Source: Haberlea rhodopensis (lineage: Eukaryota; Streptophyta; Magnoliopsida; Lamiales; Gesneriaceae). Taken from it: a stretch of 64,000 nt of DNA. The DNA lies in NCBI GenBank assembly GCA_907163345.1, contig CAJQUN010000009.1, forward strand, positions 6,200,001-6,264,000, in the 5' to 3' direction. Positions 23,353-34,060 of the stretch are shown here, one piece after another. Position 1 is the stretch's first letter, and every line of letters begins with the position of its first letter. The notes beneath the pieces were generated by a model that saw only the letters and a list, made by a program, of their open reading frames with translations, ran no database searches and had not been told where the DNA came from. The position numbers were made by a program, and so were the translations under genes.

Positions 23353-24610
23353 TCACCAATTCTCCTGAGGCAGGTGGCACACCCATGCTCCTGGCGTGAC
23401 CAGGGCTGAGCTCGTGCTCCTGAGGCAGATGGCACACCCATGCTCCTGGCGTGACCAGGGCTGAGCTCGTGCTTGCACACCCATGCTCCTGGCGTGACCA
23501 GGGCTGAGCTCGTGCTACTGAGTTTGGTTGCACACCCATGCTCCTGGCGTGACCAGGGCTGAGCTCGTGCTTGCACACCCATGCTCCTGGCGTGACCAGG
23601 GCTGAGCTCGTGCTTGCACACCCATGCTCCTGGCGTGACCAGGGCTGAGCTCGTGCTTCTGAGGTTGGTTGCACACCCATGCTCCTGGCGTGACCAGGGC
23701 TGAGCTCGTGCTTGCACACCCATGCTCCTGGCGTGACCAGGGCTGAGCTCGTGCTTGCACACCCATGCTCCTGGCGTGACCAGGGCTGAGCTCGTGCTAC
23801 TGAGTTTGGTTGCACACCCATGCTCCTGGCGTGACCAGGGCTGAGCTCGTGCTTGCACACCCATGCTCCTGGCGTGACCAGGGCTGAGCTCGTGCTTGCA
23901 CACCCATGCTCCTGGCGTGACCAGGGCTGAGCTCGTGCTTCTGAGGTTGGTTGCACACCCATGCTCCTGGCGTGACCAGGGCTGAGCTCGTGCTTGCACA
24001 CCCATGCTCCTGGCGTGACCAGGGCTGAGCTCGTGCTTGCACACCCATGCTCCTGGCGTGACCAGGGCTGAGCTCGTGCTTCTGAGGTTGGTTGCACACC
24101 CATGCTCCTGGCGTGACCAGGGCTGAGCTCGTGCTTGCACACCCATGCTCCTGGCGTGACCAGGGCTGAGCTCGTGCTTGCACACCCATGCTCCTGGCGT
24201 GACCAGGGCTGAGCTCGTGCTTCTGAGGTTGGTTGCACACCCATGCTCCTGGCGTGACCAGGGCTGAGCTCGTGCTTGCACACCCATGCTCCTGGCGTGA
24301 CCAGGGCTGAGCTCGTGCTTGCACACCCATGCTCCTGGCGTGACCAGGGCTGAGCTCGTGCTTCTGAGGTTGGTTGCACACCCATGCTCCTGGCGTGACC
24401 AGGGCTGAGCTCGTGCTTGCACACCCATGCTCCTGGCGTGACCAGGGCTGAGCTCGTGCTTGCACACCCATGCTCCTGGCGTGACCAGGGCTGAGCTCGT
24501 GCTTCTGAGGTTGGTTGCACACCCATGCTCCTGGCGTGACCAGGGCTGAGCTCGTGCTTGCACACCCATGCTCCTGGCGTGACCAGGGCTGAGCTCGTGC
24601 TCCTCAGGTA
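23353..24610. repeat. 43/43/55-bp higher-order tandem array in the Tat 3' region
   Basis: I count 26 copies of a 33-bp core (tgctcctggcgtgaccaggg, then ctgagctcgtgct) joined by tgcacaccca (43-bp unit) or by that plus a 12-base linker tctgaggttggt (55-bp unit). From 23517 to 24504 the order 55+43+43 = 141 bp repeats seven times without interruption. Two of the linkers (23517, 23799) carry the variant actgagtttggt. All three minus-strand frames stay open over long distances (up to 450 codons). Arrays in this part of Tat/Ogre-type elements are known to seed satellite DNA. I do not call the frames genes. Confidence 0.95.
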
Positions 24611-24728
24611 GGTTGAAAACCCTTTTCCTGGTTATACGATATATGGCAAAAATTATAAAACTTTGTATAATAAAAGAGTATATTGTCCAAAAACAAAAAC
24701 AATCTTCGCTAAAATTTAAAGAGCTGAA

Positions 24729-27700
24729 CTAAGAATAATATTTTCGGAGATGGTAAGCGTTCCATGGTCTTTTCAACATCTTCCCATCAGGACCTTCTAG
24801 GTAGTAAGCTCCTGAACTTAGCTTTTCAACAATTTTGAAGGGACCCTCCCATTTAGGGTCAAGCTTGCCCACTTGAACCTCTTGCACCTTTCTTAGTACG
24901 AGATCACCGACCTGGAAAGTTTTCTGGATGACTCGTCTGTTGTACATCCGCGTCACACGATTGCGGTAGGCTTCCATTCTGATGGCCGCAGCCTCCCTCA
25001 CTTCTTCAATCAGGTCCAGGTCAGCAGCTCTTCTATCGCTGTTTTGTTCGTCATAGAAATGCACTCTTGATGATTCCGCTCCAATTTCAGCTGGGAGTAC
25101 CGCTTCATTTCCATAGACCATACTGAATGGGGTTTCACCTGTTCCCGTTCTTGGTGTAGTTCGATACGACCATAGAACATTAGGTAGTTCTTCAACCCAA
25201 TTTCCCTTAGCTTTTCCCAACCTAGCTTTGATGCTTTGCACGAGAGACCTGTTGGTAACTTCTACCTGGCCATTGCTCTGAGGATATGCAACGGAAGTGA
25301 AAGCCTGATGGATTTTTAATTCTTCACACCATGCTCTGAGCAAAGCTCCTTGGAATTGCCTTCCATTGTCCGAGATGATCTTCCGCGGGACACCAAATCG
25401 GCAAACAATATTTTTCCAGATGAAGTTGAAGACCTCTTTCTCAGTGATTCTGGCTAGTGGCTCTGCTTCCACCCATTTAGAGAAGTAATCAATGGCAACA
25501 ATCAGAAATTTCTTCTGAGCTTTACCTGTTGGAAAAGGTCCTACTATATCAATGCCCCACTGATCAAATGGGCATGCCGCCACAATAGCTTTCATCATCA
25601 TAGCTGGATTATGCTGGAGCCTGGAATGTCTTTGACAACTGTCACATGATATAACCATAGCAGCAGAATCCTTCTGAATAGTAGGCCAGAAATATCCGGC
25701 AAGGAGCACCTTCTTAGCCAAGAAATACGATCCTAGGTGATTTCCGCAGCACCCCTCATGAATTTCCCTTAATACGTAGTCTGACTCTTTCGGACCCAAA
25801 CAACGCAGAAGTGGTTGGGCAAAAGACCTCTTGTACAGGACGCCCTCAATGAGTATGAACCTCTGACTCCTTTTTTTGAGTCTATATGCTTTTTTGGTAT
25901 CAGAAGGGAGCTTGGCCTTGGTAAGGTAGTCTAAGAGCTCTTGTCTCCAATCATTCTCTTCCACAGATTCAGATGGGACGTCCTGACTAGGAGTCAACTC
26001 AATTTGAAACACCACGTCTCTATCTTGCCAAGCGCGGAGAGCACTAGCCATTCTTGCCAAACTGTCGGCCTTTCTATTCTCCTCTCTTGGGATCTGTTTG
26101 AATGCTACCTCTAGAAATCCCTCCTTTATTTTTTCTATGGTACTTGCATAATGGATTAGCTTCTCGTTTCTAACCTCATAGGCGCCATTCATTTGTTGGG
26201 CTACCAACTGTGAGTCGGAGAAGACATGTATACGCTTAGCTCCAATATTTCGAGCAGCCCTTAATCCAGTCAATACTGCCTCATACTCTGCTTCATTGTT
26301 GGAAGCTCGGAAATCCAACCGAACTGCCAAACATACTTCTTCTCCGGTAGGAGAGATCAGCACAACCCCAATCCCACTTCCCTCATTACAAGAAGAACCA
26401 TCTACAAATGCTTTCCATAATTCTTCTTTTTCGGGATGTACAGTCTCCGCAATAAAATCTGCTAAGGCCTGAGCTTTGATAGCTGTGCGTGGCTCATACT
26501 GTATATCATACTCACCTAGTTCAGTTGTCCATTTAACAAGTCGTCCAGAGACATCCGCGCGACTGAGTATTTTTCCCAGAGAGCTGTTTGTTAGCACTGT
26601 TATAGGATGGGATAGGAAGTAAGGCCTGAGTCTCCTAGCTGTGATGATCAACATTAGAGCCAACTTCTCGATCTCCTGATACCTCAGCTCCGCATCCTTC
26701 AAGGCATGAGATAAGTAATATATCGGCTGCTGTTCTGATTCCCTTTCTTTGACGAGAACCGAGCTGATTGCTTCCTCAGTCGCTGATAGGTAGACGTATA
26801 GCCTCTCTGCCTGCATAGGCTTGGCCAAAATTGGAAGTTCAGCTAAGTATTTTTTCAGTTCTTCAAATGCTTCCCCACATTTTTCGTCCCAATCAAATTT
26901 CCCAGCCTTCCGGAGTATCTTAAAAAAGGGGAGACTTCTATGAGCTGATCTAGAAATAAATCGTGATAAAGAAACGATTTTTCCAGCCAAGCGTTGCACC
27001 TCTTGAAGGTTCTTCGGCGGAGACATCTCACAGATAGCTCTCACCTTCTCTGGATTAGCTTCAATCCCCCTTTCTGTCACTATATAGCCTAGAAATTTCC
27101 CGCTTTTTACCCCGAATACACATTTCTGAGGGTTTAACTTTAACCCGTAAGACCTAAGGGTGGAGAAAGTCTCAGTCAGATCGGCAATGAGATCGGTGCC
27201 ACTTTTTGATTTTACAAGAATGTCGTCCACATATACTTCCACATTGCGGCCGAGCTGTTTTGAAAACACCTTGTCCATCAAACGCTGGTAAGTAGCTCCT
27301 GCATTCTTGAGCCCGAAGGGCATAACAACATAGCAAAAAGTCCCATCTGACGTGACAAAACTGACTTTATCTTGATCTTCTCTAGCCAGAGGAATCTGAT
27401 GATATCCCTGGTAGGCATCCATTAAGCACAAGTACTGATGTCCTGCTGTTGAATCAACCATCTGATCAATCCTTGGTAATGGGTAACAATCCTTCGGACA
27501 TGCCTTATTAAGATCTCTGAAGTCTATACACATCCTCCACTTTCCAGAGCTCTTTGGTACTAAGACCACATTTGATAGCCATGTTGGAAATTGTATTTCT
27601 CGAATTTGACCTGCCCGAAGGAGCTCCTCCACCTGCTCTCTTATGACCTTATCCTTTTCAGGTCCAAAATGTCTTTTCTTCTGTTTTACAGGTTGGACTC

Positions 27701-30053
27701 CCGAGAGCACATTCAAATGGTGTTCTAGTACGTCTGGTCTAATTCCTCTTAGATCTCGAGCACTCCAGGCAAAGATATCCTCATTTTTAATTAAACATGA
27801 AATGAGATCGGCTCTAACGTTTATTTCCAAGTCCTTGGCTATTTTTACTTTTTGATCAGTAGAGACGAGCTCAATTATTTCAGGTTCTTCATCCAAGCTG
27901 TTGGGAATGCCTTTGTCTTTAGGAACATTATACCCAGCTCTTTCAATACAACCGACCTCCCGGCGAGCTCGCTTCACGTCTTCCTTTACTTCGTCCACGT
28001 AACATCTGCGGGCTGTTTTCTGGTCACCACAAAGAACCCCAACTTCTCTACCCACTGGGAATTTTAATTTCTGATGATAGGTAGAAGCTACCGCCTTGAA
28101 GTCCTTCATTGCAGGTCGGCCTAAGATTGCATTGTACGATGATGGTGCTTCTACCACAGTGAAATTAACCATCTTTGTTATGCGAGACATCCCATGACCC
28201 AGAGATAAGGGCAAGTTGATCTGTCCAAGCGGTTGAATTGCGTGCCCGGTGAACCCATACAGAGGAGTTGCAATGTGTTCATATTTTGACCCCTCTATCT
28301 GCATCTTTTCTAAAGTATCTTTAAATAAGACATTGACTGAGCTCCCAGTATCAATGAAGATCCTTGCTACGTCATAATTAGCTATGGTTACGGTCACGAC
28401 TAGGGCATCATTGTGTGGAGTTGCAACTCCTCTCAGATCACTAGGTCCGAAGCTAATGACCGGCTCATCCCTTTCAATTAACTCTTCTGATACTTCGAAA
28501 GTTTCCATTCTTCTACCATGACTTTTCCGAGCTCTGCCCGAGTCTCCATCCGTGGGTCCCCCTGAGATCATATTAATAGTTCCTCGGGTAGGATTATTAT
28601 CCACCTGTTCGACCCTTCTCCTTTGATTATCTGTTTCTTTAGGAGCGATACCCCTTTCACGGGACCTGGTTCGGCCCCTATATGGTGTCTTTTCTCTTCT
28701 TTTTCCTCGGTACCGGCTTCTACCCTGTCCTTTCTGAGAAGGTTCCTGCTTCCTTGTTAGCAGAGTTTTTATTTCAGAGTCTCTTCTGATGATTCTTTCT
28801 ACCTCATCTTCAAGCTTCTGGCACTCATTCGTTATATGACCGTACTCTCTATGGAATTCACAATACTTATCAGAAATAGGAGTACGGGACCCATTATCCA
28901 ACCTCCTGGGTCTTTCTAGTTTCTTTCTATCATCACATATTTCCATAGCTCTTTCCAAGCTCATGGATAGAGGTATGCGTGATGCAAATTGACTTCTAGT
29001 TCGACCACTTTCATCAGCCCTGTCAACAGTTCTTTTCTTACTTAACTCTAACTTATCCTTCTTGTCTGATGGCCGCAGATCAACCCTTCTCTGTCTCTGA
29101 GCATCTTCTAGATTGATATACTTTTCAGCTCTTCCCAGAAGTTCGTCATAACTTCTAGGAGTTTTCTTTACCAGGGATTTAAAGAACTCTCCTGCCTTAA
29201 GCCCCTGTGTAAAGGCATTAATAAGGACATCCATCGTTGCAGTGGGGACCTCTAAGGCTACCCCGTTAAAGCGTTGTACGAACTCCCTCAAGGACTCCTG
29301 CTCATTCTGCTTGGTAGTGAACAGGCTCAAAGAAGTTTTTTGATACCTCTTACTGCTGGCATACTGGTTTAGAAAGGCCGACCTGAACTCCTCAAAGCAG
29401 CTTACAGTGTTTGGTTTAAGTAAATTAAACCACTGTTGCGCCGATCTAACCAAGGTGGTAAGGAAAACACGGCATTTGATCCCATCAGAATACCTATGCA
29501 ACAGAGCAGCATTCTCAAATCTTCCAAGATGCTCTTCAGGGTCTGTGCTTCCATCATATTCTCCCACTGCAGGTTGTCTGAAATTTGGCGGGAGTTCCTC
29601 TTTTAGAATAATTAGGGAGAATGGGCTTTCTCTCCTAGCCACTGGAGCTCGGCCACCAAGATGCTGACCCAATCGCCTTATCTCTCCCCATACAGCCTCC
29701 ATTGGATCTATTAGCGGAGGCTCTACTTGTGTATCTACCACCGCACTGGCTACCCTATTGTTTTCACGGACCTGTTCTGGCTGAACAGGCGAAGGCGCCT
29801 GATTTGTTTGAGAAGGCGGTGGAGGTTGATTAGATTCCGTTGGTGGCGGAACCTGTTGTTGGAAAAGAGTATTTTGCATGGTCTGACTGATGAATTGTGC
29901 CAGTTGCTCCATAGTCATATCTCCCACCTTCATAACAGATGGAGGTGCCTGATCTTCCTGCTGTGGAGGAACATCTTGATTTTCCACACTGGGATTTAAT
30001 CTTTCTTCCTGATTCCTCCTGACTCCACGCCCACGTCCACGTCGTCCAGCCAT
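24729..30053 (-). CDS. Intact gag-pol polyprotein of the Tat-clade element
   Basis: One uninterrupted frame of 1774 aa encodes everything for replication. Approximate order: an Arg-rich and Pro/Gln-rich N-terminus; gag core (about 140-320, with QWFNLLKP); a zinc-knuckle-like CX2HX4GHX4C variant near 395 (YCEFHREYGHITNEC); aspartic protease with DTGSS near 565; reverse transcriptase (about 790-980) with YVDDI near 939; RNase H (about 1080-1190); a second, archaeal-type RNase H (about 1210-1340, with FVDGSS, EAEYEA, FSDSQL); integrase zinc finger (HEGCCGNH ... CDSCQRH, about 1430-1475); and the integrase core with D, D and E in DQWGID, SDNGRQF and QVEVTNR (about 1495-1610). No chromodomain follows. 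gag and pol are fused in one frame with no stop or frameshift signal. The ATG lies 46 bases after the LTR. All catalytic motifs looked for are present. Confidence 0.97.
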   Translation of the reverse strand: MAGRRGRGRGVRRNQEERLNPSVENQDVPPQQEDQAPPSVMKVGDMTMEQLAQFISQTMQNTLFQQQVPPPTESNQPPPPSQTNQAPSPVQPEQVRENNRVASAVVDTQVEPPLIDPMEAVWGEIRRLGQHLGGRAPVARRESPFSLIILKEELPPNFRQPAVGEYDGSTDPEEHLGRFENAALLHRYSDGIKCRVFLTTLVRSAQQWFNLLKPNTVSCFEEFRSAFLNQYASSKRYQKTSLSLFTTKQNEQESLREFVQRFNGVALEVPTATMDVLINAFTQGLKAGEFFKSLVKKTPRSYDELLGRAEKYINLEDAQRQRRVDLRPSDKKDKLELSKKRTVDRADESGRTRSQFASRIPLSMSLERAMEICDDRKKLERPRRLDNGSRTPISDKYCEFHREYGHITNECQKLEDEVERIIRRDSEIKTLLTRKQEPSQKGQGRSRYRGKRREKTPYRGRTRSRERGIAPKETDNQRRRVEQVDNNPTRGTINMISGGPTDGDSGRARKSHGRRMETFEVSEELIERDEPVISFGPSDLRGVATPHNDALVVTVTIANYDVARIFIDTGSSVNVLFKDTLEKMQIEGSKYEHIATPLYGFTGHAIQPLGQINLPLSLGHGMSRITKMVNFTVVEAPSSYNAILGRPAMKDFKAVASTYHQKLKFPVGREVGVLCGDQKTARRCYVDEVKEDVKRARREVGCIERAGYNVPKDKGIPNSLDEEPEIIELVSTDQKVKIAKDLEINVRADLISCLIKNEDIFAWSARDLRGIRPDVLEHHLNVLSGVQPVKQKKRHFGPEKDKVIREQVEELLRAGQIREIQFPTWLSNVVLVPKSSGKWRMCIDFRDLNKACPKDCYPLPRIDQMVDSTAGHQYLCLMDAYQGYHQIPLAREDQDKVSFVTSDGTFCYVVMPFGLKNAGATYQRLMDKVFSKQLGRNVEVYVDDILVKSKSGTDLIADLTETFSTLRSYGLKLNPQKCVFGVKSGKFLGYIVTERGIEANPEKVRAICEMSPPKNLQEVQRLAGKIVSLSRFISRSAHRSLPFFKILRKAGKFDWDEKCGEAFEELKKYLAELPILAKPMQAERLYVYLSATEEAISSVLVKERESEQQPIYYLSHALKDAELRYQEIEKLALMLIITARRLRPYFLSHPITVLTNSSLGKILSRADVSGRLVKWTTELGEYDIQYEPRTAIKAQALADFIAETVHPEKEELWKAFVDGSSCNEGSGIGVVLISPTGEEVCLAVRLDFRASNNEAEYEAVLTGLRAARNIGAKRIHVFSDSQLVAQQMNGAYEVRNEKLIHYASTIEKIKEGFLEVAFKQIPREENRKADSLARMASALRAWQDRDVVFQIELTPSQDVPSESVEENDWRQELLDYLTKAKLPSDTKKAYRLKKRSQRFILIEGVLYKRSFAQPLLRCLGPKESDYVLREIHEGCCGNHLGSYFLAKKVLLAGYFWPTIQKDSAAMVISCDSCQRHSRLQHNPAMMMKAIVAACPFDQWGIDIVGPFPTGKAQKKFLIVAIDYFSKWVEAEPLARITEKEVFNFIWKNIVCRFGVPRKIISDNGRQFQGALLRAWCEELKIHQAFTSVAYPQSNGQVEVTNRSLVQSIKARLGKAKGNWVEELPNVLWSYRTTPRTGTGETPFSMVYGNEAVLPAEIGAESSRVHFYDEQNSDRRAADLDLIEEVREAAAIRMEAYRNRVTRMYNRRVIQKTFQVGDLVLRKVQEVQVGKLDPKWEGPFKIVEKLSSGAYYLEGPDGKMLKRPWNAYHLRKYYS

Positions 30054-30079
30054 ATCAACGTCTTCAATTCAGTAAATAA

Positions 30080-30097
30080 TTCCCACAGACGGCGCCA
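30080..30097 (-). other. Primer binding site of the Tat element
   Basis: Two bases after the 5' LTR, the minus strand reads TGGCGCCGTCTGTGGG. TGG complements the universal tRNA CCA end. The first nine bases match the PBS type usually assigned to tRNA-Asp in plant gypsy elements, but the rest differ, so the tRNA is not settled. Confidence 0.75.
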
Positions 30098-30099
30098 AT

Positions 30100-30762
30100 T
30101 GATATCACCTAAATTTGCGATGACTTGCTCTGATATCAATAGAGAGGGGGTTCACCTCTCTTTCTTCAACACTCAATATAACAGCCTAGGTATTAGCAAA
30201 TATCCTCTGCAATGACCTGAAAATACAAAGCAAATGTGAGAAGGGGCCGGAAGTTATTCCGGCGGGTCCCCTCCGACGCTCAAGTCAGGCGAGAGAATAT
30301 GAAGAGAATATATGCTGTAAGTGAAAGCAATTATAACATTAGTCCTTAATCAATACTCCAAACCTGGTATTTATAGGCGGAGACCTAAGAGTGGTCTTGC
30401 AACAAGGACTCTTTCCATGTTTATCCAAATCTTACCCAGATATGTCAAGATCCTGATAACACAATCGAATCCCGGATATTGCTCCGCATATCTAGGACTA
30501 GATCTCTTGGGGGACTGGTTTCCTTGCTGAGAGCCGGTAGCAACATGGGAAATGAGGAGAGCTCGGCCTATCAGCTCGGTCTCTCAAAAGAGGTCTCATG
30601 GCGAGTTAGTGACGGCAAACAGGTAAGGTGAAACAGCTCGGCAAAACAGGTCGGGCCTCGCAAAAGAGCTCGGACGGGTAGGCGAGCTCTCGCCGAAGAA
30701 TGACGAGTAACATGCCTTGGAGCTAGGTCGGCTTGTCAGGTGGTATCTTCTAGCGGGTATCA
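30100..30762 (-). repeat. 5' LTR of the Tat element
   Basis: 663 bp, minus orientation, TG...CA ends. It contains TATAAATA on the minus strand (30375-30368), the likely promoter of the element, so transcription would begin near 30340. A 69-codon plus-strand frame inside is incidental and appears identically in the other LTR. Confidence 0.95.
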
Positions 30763-30767
30763 ATTGA

Positions 30768-32427
30768 CATGGAAATTTGGCACTTAATCACTAGTCATGC
30801 AAAGGAACCTATCTATACGCACACTAGTCATTCAATCCCGATTGTTGTGGACTGGATTAGTAAATGTAAGAAGCAAAATTAAATATTATTTTGATAGTCT
30901 ATAATGAACGAAATATTATTTTACTATATTTATATGGAAATTATGCATAAATATTGAAAAATATCATATAAATGGAAGCGACAAAATCTACTCGCTCGCA
31001 CTTTCCTTGTCATATGTTTTCAAAGTAAATTGACGCTACAACAATAACTATTAATATGTCTTTCATCCCAGTGAATTTGGTGGACTACATGAACTATAAA
31101 AAGAATCAAGGCGGGTCATGTACATTCTTCAATCTTCTCCAAGAGCTTCTGTTGGTCAATATATCTTCGTTTATCCAATTGAACTTCAAATCTTTATATA
31201 TAACTTCGAGACATGTCTTATTCAATTGTCAATTGCTCCCGTGAAAGAGCCAAAATACACGACTCTACTCGACGCACATATGCATATAGGGCCTACGTCG
31301 TACATGACCAATTCAACATAAGTTATTTTCTTACATCTTCTCTTCAATACAGTCACATCTACTTCAGCTCGAATATATTGTTCCTTATTTTATCTATTCT
31401 GATCTTAACATACATCTCTGTCATACCCATCTTTTGGACGTGATTTCTTTTGGTGCACATCATTCCGCTCTCTTTTTTAAGAAGTGAAAATACTTTATGG
31501 GCCGTAATGTATTTGGTTAAATATTTTTATTTATTTATTACTTTCGCTTATTTTCTTTTCTTTTCTGTTTTTTTTTGTAAATTATCCTAAGATACTTAAT
31601 GAAAACAAAAGTTAAAAAGACTATGTATGAAACCTTTCAGATAATTCGGATCTAAAATTTCCCCATTAAATTCAAGTATGTAAAATGTTTTTTTAATTGA
31701 TCATGATTTACAATATTCCGTTTGAATGTTGTAGATACAAAGTTGGATATTATTAATACTTGAAAACACGCAGTGATATTAATTTTAATACACAAATTTG
31801 GTGTTGAAATTTGTGCGACCAATTAAATGCATTAATTGAAATGATCAAACTAAAATAATACCCAGATCCGGTTCGTGTCGTGCGGTACAGACTATTTAAC
31901 AGTGTAAACGTACTATTTTGTTTGGGCCGCCAAGGACATGGCGCGTTTTCCCAACTAACGACATGACGAGGCAATTGTTGATAAGTTGGGAAAGGAACCG
32001 TTGTGAAGGTTTTTACAGTGAGAATGCGACTTCTGTTGGAAAGTAAAGTTTCAAATGACAATGATATGCATGCAAGAATTTAATTGAAGAAAAGTTGAGT
32101 GGTGATTTTGTAATTTGTATACGGTGAGTTTATAATCTTATTCGAATATCAAAACGACTTCTGGCATCACCGGAAGGATCGAAACCACATTCGTAAGCCG
32201 ACAATTTTTCGGCATGTTAAGTTTAGTCTAATCTTAGAACAAAGCAGAAAATACTCAAAATAACATACTCTTTATATTCTTCGATCGGGTAATTTTAATA
32301 GATGTTATTAGCTTATTCAAAAGGAAGTGATATGAAGATTTATGAAAACTTATTTAATTCTTCTTAAATTAGCTTAGAGAAAAGAATGGAAATTTAAATG
32401 AAACAGTAGAGTAGCATAATAAAAACC
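30768..32427. other. AT-rich intergenic DNA
   Basis: Right flank of the Tat insertion. Overlapping open frames at 31056-31443 have no recognised domain. Nothing else can be supported. Confidence 0.5.
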
Positions 32428-32430
32428 TAA

Positions 32431-32877
32431 GGCTGCATTTGAGAGGAGAGATTTGGGTGGATTTGGATTTCAAATCTGCTGTCAAAATCCACTCCTCATG
32501 CTTAGATAATAAAAAAATTGATTGGGTTGATATCATTTCACATCTCAGCCCATTTATTTGAGGGGATTTGAAGAGGACATGAGCCACCAAGATCACATTG
32601 CTCAGCCTGTTCCACCACCAAACACACCATATGTGCCTTTAGCTTCCAAAATCAATGGATTCTCTACCGAGTCTTCTCCCCCACTTCTTCGAATTCACAG
32701 AGCTTTAGCTGTCTTATCCATGTTCAATTCAATTTTTTGGGGGTTGGATTTAAAATTTAGTTTACATTCAAACAAAGGACTTCGCAAATTTAGAGTTTCG
32801 AATACATAGATTTCAAATACCTTAATTTGAAATCCTCCTCGAAATCCAAATCCAAATCCATCTTCCCAAACACATCC
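32431..32877. mobile_element. PIF/Harbinger (Tourist)-like MITE, 447 bp, TSD TAA
   Basis: The left end GGCTGCATTTGAG and the right end (reverse complement GGATGTGTTTGGG) form imperfect terminal inverted repeats. They extend inward through gatttggatttcaaat-type sequence. TAA flanks both sides (32428-32430, 32878-32880), as for PIF/Harbinger. No transposase is encoded. The superfamily call rests on TSD and end sequence only. Confidence 0.7.
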
Positions 32878-32989
32878 TAAGAGTCATACAGATTTTAAGT
32901 AGGCGTAGTCACTCTATAATCTCCCTTCTTTTCGTCAAAAGGAATCAACTAAGGGTATGTTTGATTGAGTTATTTGAAATCATAGATTT

Positions 32990-34060
32990 AATTTTACGTT
33001 CAGTCTCATTTAATTTGCGTCTCAAAATTATGTATGTCGGTTGTACATCAAGTTGCTCAATTGGATTGACCTACTTGGAAAATGAGTCCTCGTTTATTAA
33101 CTTTTGGGCAAGTGAGAGATTGTTAACATATGTCCTGCAAGGCAAAACTTGGTATGTTGGGCTTTAAGCACGCCCATCAGGGTCCAATTCACCAACTATA
33201 AATATATTATACTGTCCGTGTTTTAAATAGAACCAATCAATACTCTCTCATAGAAAGGTTAATACCAAACTAGTACTGGTGTTGGCTTGTAGATCTGGTC
33301 AGGTTGATTAGACTCGAGGGATCACATCATACAGATTGATTTTGTTGTTTATCGGTAATCTATTTTCGTGTACTTATATTTGATAATTGCATGATGTATG
33401 AATCAGACGCAGTCGATCGTCCCTGGGTTAGATCTTTTTATATTATAATTCCGCTGCGTTTGAATATGACGCCGTACAAAACCCAACATTTCCAACCCAA
33501 GATGATTGCCTTGGAAGGTGCAGCCTGGCACCATCAAGTGTTGTAGAGTAGAGTGTGAGGATCTTGAGCAGGGGCTGATGCAGTCAGCAAACTATAAGCT
33601 GTCTTGGTCAAAAAACACCTTCCACATTATGTCTCCAAAGCCATCGATCTTGTACATTTTTCGCAAGCTTTACCCTGTTAATTGTTTCAGAAAATTCATT
33701 AAGAGTTGTTAGTTCCCAAGAATGGAGTTCTCTTCTCCATTTCAAGTCCCAAGCCCACTCACCATCGCAGCACTTCCCCACCTCACTAATTTTGTTATCC
33801 TGGTTCAGCGATAAACTAAAAGGTCTAGGAAATTTTGATTTTAAGCTCTCATTCCCCCACCCACTCATCTACGCAAAAAAAAAAAAAATTTAATAATTAG
33901 ATATTTACCCTCTCCCACTTTCCCACTAACCCATCTTTAAGCCACACCTCTTTATCGCTCCTCTCAAATTTAAGAAAATCTTTCCACCACCCCGAAGTCT
34001 TGCTTAACCCTCTAATTGCATCTCTCCCCTCTCGCCAACCATTTCAATTTTGTTTGATAA
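32990..34060 (-). pseudogene. L1-type LINE relic (3' end of ORF2, zf-RVT region)
   Basis: On the minus strand, 34050-33900 reads like the region after the RT (KTSGWWKDFLKF). 33868-33608 gives WDLKWRRELHSWE ... RVKLAKNVQDRWLW, and 33607-33490 gives TAYSLLTASAPAQD ... APSKAIILGWK, all typical of the zf-RVT domain of plant L1 LINEs. After an LTR at 33155-33488 the match resumes (YVNNLSLAQKLINED). Stops and indels abound; it is dead. Confidence 0.75.
33155..33488. mobile_element. Probable solo LTR (334 bp) inside the LINE relic
   Basis: The ends form a 7-bp inverted repeat, TGTTGGG ... CCCAACA. A plus-strand TATA-like ctataaatata lies near 33197. LINE homology stops at 33489 and resumes just left of 33155, so this is an insert. 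The expected 5-bp flanks do not match (tggta, tttcc), so they have mutated or the ends were rearranged. Confidence 0.55.

Larger units (their letters stand above)
19820..30762 (-). mobile_element. Complete Tat-clade Ty3/gypsy retrotransposon, TSD ATTGA
   Basis: This 10.9-kb element is bounded by two 663-bp LTRs (19820-20482, 30100-30762) that look identical over their length. Their ends are TGATATCACC and GGGTATCA. ATTGA flanks both sides (19815-19819, 30763-30767). In transcription order (minus): 5' LTR, primer site, one 1774-codon gag-pol frame, a tandem-repeat tract, an antisense gene, polypurine tract, 3' LTR. A second archaeal-type RNase H after the normal one, and an antisense ORF between pol and the 3' LTR, are hallmarks of the Tat lineage. 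Equal LTRs, perfect TSD and open gag-pol point to a very recent, possibly competent insertion. Confidence 0.96.

Noticed and set aside
23217..24569. 450-, 406- and 241-codon minus frames as repeat-protein genes
   Set aside because: They are produced by a stop-free tandem monomer, all three frames are open, and no promoter or family match is seen. Kept only as a property of the array.
23353..24610. CRISPR-like regular repeat array
   Set aside because: Repeats are back to back with no unique spacers, in a plant retrotransposon.
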